Source: Davidsoniella eucalypti
Lineage: Eukaryota; Ascomycota; Sordariomycetes; Microascales; Ceratocystidaceae
Assembly: GCA_004009845.1 (NCBI GenBank)
Contig: RMBW01000104.1
Location: 46,349 to 110,348, forward strand
Length of the DNA: 64,000 nt
Reading direction: 5' to 3'
In this document: piece by piece, positions 57,601 through 64,000 of the stretch
How the letters are laid out: each line of letters starts with the position of its first letter
Position numbering within the stretch: position 1 is the first letter of the stretch
The notes under the pieces: generated by a model
Seen by the model: only the letters and a program-made list of their open reading frames with translations
The model's database searches: none
Told to the model about the DNA's origin: nothing
Made by a program: the position numbers and the translations under genes

Positions 57601-58408
57601 GGCCGCCACTCCGCACTCCGAGATCATTTCTGTTGTGATCTCAGTGTTGTCCTCCTCCTTCTCGTTGATGAAGCGGACCGTAGGCCCTACTATGTAGGCA
57701 TCACGGACGCTCTCTCAATGGTGGTGCTGGGGCCGAACCAGCTTTTCAGGGCCTCAGACTACTCGAGGAGTGCAGTCGGCTCTATTTCCTACTTTCTTCT
57801 TATCCTACAGATTTGTATTTTCTTGTATAGTTGTCCTAATGTATATCTTTGATCTGTACATTGGAAATTACTGGGCTATATATCAAGAAAGTAGAGGGAT
57901 AGTTGGTTTAGTTGACTCTAATGATGCCCAGAAGCTTAATACTTAAGGGTACCCAGACTAAATAGTGTTTCCATAATTATTAATATCCAAGATCAGAATA
58001 TTTGTCTTTTGCTACAAACAAAACAAAACATTATAAAATGCGTTGCTGAGTAGGCAATTGTAAAGGTGTACTGCTATGTTAAAGCTTAAAATCTAGAGAC
58101 ATGCACCAAAACAAGAACTGCCACAAAGAAAAAAAAGTTGGAACTTAGTGTAGTAAATTTAGATGCTAAAAGAAGGAATTATAAAGGGAAAATGCCAAGA
58201 ATGGTACCATAGAGAAACTATAGATCAAAATGCAAGACTATGAAGTAGCCCAGGGGGCTTTATGCCATGATTAAATGAGTTGTGTGGTGAAAAAATGCAG
58301 TCGCGGGTTATGCTTTTTCCCTGGACTAGTGCGAATCGTGATATTGTCTTCCTTGCCTAAAGGTTGACCCAGTAAAGATACTTCACGTAGAGCTACTCAA
58401 TATGCTTT
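57601..58408. repeat. Tandemly duplicated 3' flank of copy D
   Basis: About 800 bases match 61,747-62,566 at an offset near 4,150 bases. The first 250 bases form an open frame in the other copy (61636-61995) ending with SAVGSISYFLLILQICIF; here the frame is shifted by an extra CCT. The later part equals, in reverse complement, the 3' flank of copies A and C. Confidence 0.75.
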
Positions 58409-59127
58409 TTACAATAAACCAGAAATGTGGAGGTAGTAGGACCAGCAGTTCCAGTTATAGTCCATAACGCCATCGGCACGGCTGATCCAATCCCTAGTGC
58501 CCTGACTCACGATAGTGCTGATGGATTCTTGATAGGTTCTACCACCCCAGATAAGGCTACCAAGACTGTTAGTATATACTGATAGATTTAGAGAAATTGT
58601 TGTTAGGAAACTTACCTCTGTCCCGAGACGACCTTGTATGGTTTGCTATCTTCGACCCATTTGTTGGAACTAGGATGCTTGACATGCCAGAAAGTGCCAC
58701 TGAATAGATGGTATTCATTATCGACCGTTCCGACAACTATTCCGACATGTTGGCAACCTGTTTTTAATATGACAAACTGAACAGTTGCACCGTAGTCCTG
58801 TGGGCTCCCAGTGGCTTCAACGCACAGCATGAAGTAGTACGAACCGCCATGCACAAGTTGGTTAAAGGTGGCACGGTCAACTGCTTCGTATGCATCAGAT
58901 TCATCCGAACGCCGAGAAACCAGACTGATCTCAGTATTGGTCTCATCAGACTCGCTGTATTGCCTGGCAGCAAAGATTTTAAGATCATCAAGAGGAATCG
59001 CGAATTCACTGGCTACCACCTCACTGTTAGGATCATTGAAGCTATCAAGGTCTATGTTGGTAGACTCAGTCGGGACAGCAGCGCTGGAGGCGAGAGCGCC
59101 AAGAACAAGAAGTCCAAATAACTTCAT
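58409..59127 (-). CDS. Small secreted protein, possible permuted papain-like fold (copy D)
   Basis: Exons 59127-58616 and 58556-58409 (phase-2 intron with branch TACTAAC and acceptor GGTAG) encode 219 residues. The signal peptide MKLFGLLVLGALASSAAVP, the NIDLDSFNDPNSE motif and the intron position match copy C. The globular part has GGSYYFMLC, TGCQHVGIVVGTV with His127, FWHVKH, SLIWGGRTY at the exon join and YNWNCWSYYLHI with Cys208. It ends ten residues shorter than copy C. It is closest to copy E, and the two arose by tandem duplication. It lies on the opposite strand to the left-hand copies. Frame and motifs are intact. Confidence 0.85.
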
Positions 59128-60855
59128 GATGATTGAAGTAGAAGAATGATAAGAATGGTGAGGTAGTTGTTGGGATGTATTAAAGAGTGACTGAGATGGG
59201 AGGAGAGATAGGTAGTGCCATGGTGAAGTGAAGATTCCAATTCAATGACAGAAGTGTCGGGATATCATGATTCATATAGTTTTTTTTTCTTTGCAGTGTA
59301 GTCCTGGTCATCCTGAATAGATCCCTTTGGTAGAAGTTATTGGTAGACATTTATATCAATGCTAAAGTTACACAAGTTCAACGCTAAGATTTCCTATTTT
59401 TCGGCCTTTCCTAGATGGTCAATGCTTTTATTGGTTAAGGCTCATTTTTTGGCAGACATAGAAAAATATTACAGCAATACTACAAAATCACGTTATAGTA
59501 TGATCAAAGCTTAAACCTCGTTGAACCCGAAAGAAAGGGGGAGGGGAGCACAGGCCAAAGAATTATAATGCTCACATGACTTTGTATATATTTCGTAGAT
59601 AGCGCAAGTGACTTAGTTCTAGTCGGCTTTTATTGATACCATAAACTGTACATGTACTTGTACAACTATATCACTACTATATACAGGGTTAAGTTTTGTC
59701 GTGGGATCAGCGTGCAGATCGGTCTCTTGCAAGTAACTCTCTGTTCTCGACATGTACCTGCTCAGGTTTCTCCACTTTTAAAATTCCCCGCTTTTCTGAA
59801 CAAAAGTTATCCTTCTACACCTTTTTTCTCCTTATAACACAACACAATTATAAAACAATACAAATATATCGCCAGACCATTGTACTAACATACTACTATA
59901 CAACTTGACTATTATACTACTTGACCACCATACAACTACTAATTATGTCTACAATAACGGATCTAGAGCTTAGACTTCAAGACATATCCCAAAGAACCCA
60001 AGATCTCAGAAGCCAGGAGGCATGTAAACAACGTGAATTTCAGCTCCAACTGCAACAGTTCCAACAGCTCCAACAACGACATGCAGAAGAAGTAAACCAG
60101 CTCAATAGCCAGCATAAATTTGACCAAGGTATAAATAAATAAAAAGTCCATGTTACAAAATAATGATGTATAAGTACTCATCCTGTTCATCATGGGTATG
60201 GACGGAGCGTCATCTCATCGTGCTGCCATCGACAAAATTTGCATTGTTTTTAATTAGGTTGCCTTCATGTTTGACATATAAAAAAAATACAGCCTCAAGA
60301 GAATCATGGAGGGGAGGTTGTACTTTCGGCCCGCCCGTCAAACTCTGGGGACAAACTTGAGGCTATAACAACTAAGGCTTTTAGTGTACATGTAGTTTAG
60401 AAAAGACTAGCACCAGAGTATTTATTGTCCTTTCATGTAGTACACATACATAGTCTATACTCGTGAAACACCCCACAACATATCTTGATGATATATTGTG
60501 GGGCGTTGCACTTGGCTAGCTTTTGAGTTAGACAAGGTATCAATTTTGACCCCAACCTTGGCAGAGCAGTTGGCAGTTTTACTGAAAATACATAATGTAC
60601 GTTAAGGTCCAACCAGATCTTGTAGCACCTACATCCCTTGTCTTTATTTTTGAATATGGAAGCTGTGGAATAAAGTGTCCAGGTTCATTTGTAATATGAG
60701 TCGTTTTCTCCATGCCAGGCTAGATGTTTACCGCCAGTTTTGAGCAACAAGTTATATCAACTCTACTTTCCTTCCATCGCCAGGCTTCTCATCATCTTCT
60801 CTTCTCTCATTACTTCGGCAGCATCACAAACTACATCATTCGTTCTTGAACTTGC
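59128..60855. other. Family promoter, then DNA with a coiled-coil reading frame
   Basis: Bases 59128-59680 are the conserved family promoter (- strand). From 59690 a different sequence begins. At 59945-60142 (+) a frame from ATGTCTACAATAACGGATC encodes about 65 residues of Gln/Glu-rich coiled coil (LELRLQDISQRTQDLRSQ), preceded by a leader of short ACTA-rich repeats. This resembles the start of a retrotransposon gag, but nothing recognisable follows, so at most it is a remnant. The rest to 60855 shows no gene. Confidence 0.4.
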
Positions 60856-61402
60856 ACATTTCGCATTTGATTATATTCAATGTCTACCTAAATCACTAAG
60901 ATCATACGACGCCGGATTGGTTACCGGATAGATACTTGGAGTTCTCCGATAGACAAACTCAACATCGTTCCCTAGCCCCGCAGAACTAGTTGTCCATACC
61001 TCCACTAAGATGCAAAAACAGTGCCATCCAGGCTTAATGGCTTCAAGAAAAATCAGCGCTGAGCGAGAAAAAGAGTACTTCCCCATGGCATAGTGGTTAT
61101 ACGCCTGACCAACCTCGCATGAACTACTGAAGTCCACCCTATGCTTATGGTAGTGCGCCTAAGGGTTTGGGCAGCCTCTCTACTCACAAAGTTCTGCCAA
61201 AGGTAGATGCCAGGTAGTAGCTATACTGTTCTAAGATGGTTTATAATACAAGGAGCTACGAAATGCTTGGAGGTTTCGAGACAGGTTCCCAACCGAGGTG
61301 CGTTTTCTGGAAAGGATTTGAAATGCGCATGAATAGCATATAACGAAATCATAACAAATGTTCTGTATCTCAGTGGCCTGTTACTGTTGAGAAGTAGGAG
61401 CG
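60856..61402 (+). mobile_element. Retroelement copy upstream of the copy E unit
   Basis: The order matches the element at 44,497-45,810 without its GC-rich middle: ATGTCTACCTAAATCACTAA, CCATACCTCCACTAAGATGC, CCCCATGGCATAGTGG, then TTTGGGCAGCCTCTC through CTCAGTGGCCTGTTACTG. It breaks off near 61,402 before the tail. The tRNA-like D-arm survives (A-box region), but the B box is gone. Confidence 0.7.
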
Positions 61403-62566
61403 GTTCATAAGGGCAGTAGTTATGGAGATCCTTGTACAGTGCTACTTGCTATTCTGTGTGACAGAAGTTTGCAGCCACCTGCTTCAGAATTGGTATGGCT
61501 TTAAGTGAGCAAGACTTTGAGTAGTATAGCATGGAAATGGCTGGGACTTAGTTAATGCACTTTGATAGGAGTCTGTGAGCTACAGAGCAGCAAGGGGGGT
61601 CACCACTTTTGTGCTCACTGGAGCTACAGTGTTGAATGAGTCTCGTTGTCGCCAGTCTGATCCCCTTTGTGTCTGCTGCTGGGACCTTGACCAAAAAGAT
61701 CAACCCCTCCCTTTGGGGGTTGTATTCGCTCCGGGAAAGTTTTAGTGGCCGCCACTCCGCACTCCGAGATCATTTCTGTTGTGATTTCAGTGCTGACCTC
61801 TTTCTCGTTGATGAAGCGGACCGTAGGCCCTACTATGTAGGCATCACGGACGCTCTCTCAATGGTGGTGCCGGGGCCGAACCAGCTTTTCAGGGCCTCAG
61901 ACTACTCGAGGAGTGCAGTCGGCTCTATTTCCTACTTTCTTCTTATCCTACAGATTTGTATTTTCTTGTATAGTTGTCCTAATGTATATCTTTGATCTGT
62001 ACATTGGAAATTACTGGGCTATATATCAAGAAAGTAGAGGGATAGTTGGTTTAGTTGACTCTAATGATGCCCAGAAGCTTAATACTTAAGGGTACCCAGA
62101 CTAAATAGTGTTTCCATAATTATTAATATTCAAGATCAGCCAGAATATTTGTCTTTTGCTACAAACAAACCAAAACATTATAAAATGCGTTGCTGAATAG
62201 GCAATTGTAAAGGTGTACCACACTCTAAGCCTGCTATGTCAAAACTTAAAATTTAGAGACAGGCACCAAAACAAGAACTACCACAAAGAAAAAAGTTGGA
62301 ACTTAGTGTAGTAAATATAAATGCTAAAAGAAGGAATTATAAAGGAAAAATGCCAAAAGTGGTACCATAGAGAAAATAGAGATCAAAATGCAAGACTATG
62401 AAGTAGCCCAGGGGGCTTTATGCCATGATTAAATGAGTTGTGTGGTGAAAAAATGCAGTCGCGGGTTATGCTTTTTCCCTGGACTAGTGCGAATCGTGAT
62501 ATTGTCTTCCTTGCCTAAGGGTTGACCCAGCAAAGATACTTCACGTAGAGCTACTCAATATGATTT
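61403..62566. repeat. Duplicated 3' flank of copy E
   Basis: From 61,747 this matches 57,600-58,408. The + strand frame 61636-61995 encodes 119 residues (for example DALSMVVPGPNQLFRASDYS), but its counterpart near 57,600 is frameshifted. I recognise no domain, so I take it as repeat-derived. The part 61,403-61,740 is unique to this copy. Confidence 0.65.
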
Positions 62567-63285
62567 TTACAATAAACTAGCAAGGTAGAGATGGTAGGTC
62601 CAGCAGTTGTACTTATAGTCTATAATGTTACGGGAACGGTGGATCCAATCATCAGTGCCTACTTGCAAGATATTGCTGATGGATTCCTTATAGGTTCTAC
62701 CACCCCAGACAAGGCTATCAAGACTGTTAGTATATGCTGATAGAAACAGATGTAGAGAAATTGTTAGGGAACTTACTGCTGTCCCGGGAAGACACTGTAT
62801 CTATTGATATGACTGACCCAGGCGGTGACGGGATAACGGACATGCCATATCTTGCCTGTGAATAGATTCTCTGATTCATGGATCGTTCCGACAACCAGTC
62901 CGACATGTTGGCAACCTGTTTTTTTTATGACAAACCGCTCAGATCGATCGTAGGTTGATAGTCTCTCGGTGGGAGGAGCGCACATCATGAAGTAGTACGT
63001 ACCGCCATGCACAAGTTCGTTAGAGGTGGTTCTATCAGCTGCTTTGTATGACTCAGAATCGTCCGACTCCCGAGAAACCAGACTGGCCTCAGTATTGGTC
63101 CCATCAGACTCGCTGTCTTGCTTGGCAATAAAGATTTTAAGATCATCAAGAGGAATCGCGAATTCACTGGCTACAACCTCACTGTTAGGATCATTGAAGC
63201 TATCAAAGTCGATGTTGGTAGGCTCAGCCGGGATAGCAGCGCTGGAGGCGAGAGCACCAAGAACAAGAAGGCCAAAGAACTTCAT
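62567..63285 (-). CDS. Small secreted protein, possible permuted papain-like fold (copy E)
   Basis: Exons 63285-62777 and 62714-62567 (phase-2 intron, branch TACTAAC, acceptor GATAG) encode 218 residues. It has a signal peptide (MKFFGLLVLGALASSAAIP), the NIDFDSFNDPNSE motif, GGTYYFMMC, TGCQHVGLVVGTI with His127, IWHVRY, LVWGGRTY after the intron and YKYNCWTYHLYLASLL with Cys207. The His and Cys that I propose as catalytic are both present. It is the tandem partner of copy D; the variable loop after FMMC (PPTERLSTYDRS) differs strongly between them, whereas the flanks are nearly the same, suggesting diversifying change there. Confidence 0.85.
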
Positions 63286-64000
63286 GATTGAAGTAGAAGA
63301 ATAATAAGAATGGTGAGGGGGTAGTTGTTGGAATGTGTTAAAGAGTGACTGAGATGGGAGGAGAGATAGGTAGTGCCATGGTGAAGTGAAGATTCCAATT
63401 CAATGACAGAATTCTCGGGATATCATGATTCATATAGTTTTTTTCTTTGCTGTGTAGTTCTGGTCATCCCTTAGAGGTCATTAGTAGACATTTTTGTCAA
63501 TGATAAAGTTACACAAGTTCAAGGCTAAGATTTCGGCCTTTCCTAGATGGTCAATGCTTTTATTGGTCAAATAAAAAGCTTAAGGCAATTACAGCAATAC
63601 TATAAAGTCACGCTCATATTATGATCAAAGCTTAAGCCTCGTTGAATCCGAAAGACAGGGGGAGGGGAGCACATGGCAAAGAATTATAAATTTTCGCATG
63701 ACTTTGTACATATTTCTTAGTTAAAGCAAGTCAAGTGACCTAGTTCTAGTCGGCTTTTATTGATACCATAAACTGTACATGTACTTACAACTATATTACT
63801 ACATATATATTGCTGTTACTCTAAATATGAGGGCCAGTGTGTGTCCGAGTATCTCGCAGTCATGCCAAAAGTAAAATCATGCTTTATTCGTTATTGACTC
63901 TACCAATATTTAAGCTACTGTAAGTCAGCAGATGCCATTATTGTTAACATAGACTCTCTCTAAAGAATATCCCCCAAGTTAATGTTAGCCTAGAGCGAAA
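63286..64000. promoter_or_regulatory. Promoter of copy E and adjacent DNA
   Basis: Bases 63286-63790 repeat the family promoter block seen upstream of copies C and D (- strand orientation), including CGGGATATCATGATTCATA and CTAGTCGGCTTTTATTG. The last 200 bases show no gene. Confidence 0.6.

Noticed and set aside
61636..61995. A 119-codon frame that starts with a signal-like leader
   Set aside because: The leader lies in DNA unique to this copy, and the paralogous block near 57,600 is frameshifted, so conservation does not support a gene.
1..64000. CRISPR arrays or bacterial operon signals
   Set aside because: No regularly spaced short repeats are seen, and introns and promoters are fungal in type.

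Overview
The window looks like nuclear DNA of a filamentous ascomycete (Pezizomycotina); I cannot place it to genus. The reasons are short introns with GTAAGT-like donors, CTAAC-type branch sites and AG acceptors. A tRNA-dependent sterol aspartyltransferase gene, a DUF2841-type gene, a small CC-rich fungal protein and pogo/Fot1-like transposons also fit this group. Coding DNA is GC-richer than the AT-rich intergenic DNA.

Left flank (1-13,000): a mosaic of duplicated segments. It carries two intact genes (4866-5600 and 10190-10952, + strand) and two remnants (about 870-1520 +, 7862-8330 -) of one small secreted protein family. It also holds a DNA-level fragment of a protein arginine methyltransferase gene (7386-7815 -), dispersed direct repeats, and two copies of an internally deleted pogo/Fot1-like transposon (2326-3412 and 11893-12995).

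Core (13,500-48,000): mostly single-copy genes. In order: an alpha/beta hydrolase that may be ErdH (13547-14779 -), an unrecognised gene (15920-16699 -), the aspartyl-tRNA synthetase/DUF2156 fusion ErdS (18799-21860 +), a cutinase-like hydrolase (22582-24088 -), a DUF2841 protein (about 25305-26770 -), argininosuccinate synthase (27444-28899 -), a GPI-anchored surface protein (32435-33274 -), a small CC-rich protein (35842-36328 +), COPI beta' coatomer (37148-40152 -), a dual-specificity-phosphatase-like protein (41114-42163 -) and a Pho80/Pcl-type cyclin (46953-47927 -). ErdS and its putative hydrolase would form a make-and-break pair for ergosteryl-aspartate. A decayed kinase-like gene lies at 30655-31330, and a poly(A)-tailed retroelement with a tRNA-like segment at 44497-45810.

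Right flank: about 9.4 kb with no gene I can support (47,930-57,300), then a tandem duplication with a unit of about 4.15 kb. It carries two more intact members of the secreted family on the - strand (58409-59127 and 62567-63285), each preceded on the + strand by copies of the same retroelement. The core is therefore bracketed by oppositely oriented arrays of one secreted-protein family. My main hypothesis is that this family is a permuted papain-like (NlpC/P60 or LRAT-like) fold, with a conserved His in a central HVG-[LI]-VVG motif and a conserved Cys in a C-terminal YNC or NCW motif. This rests on motif reading only.
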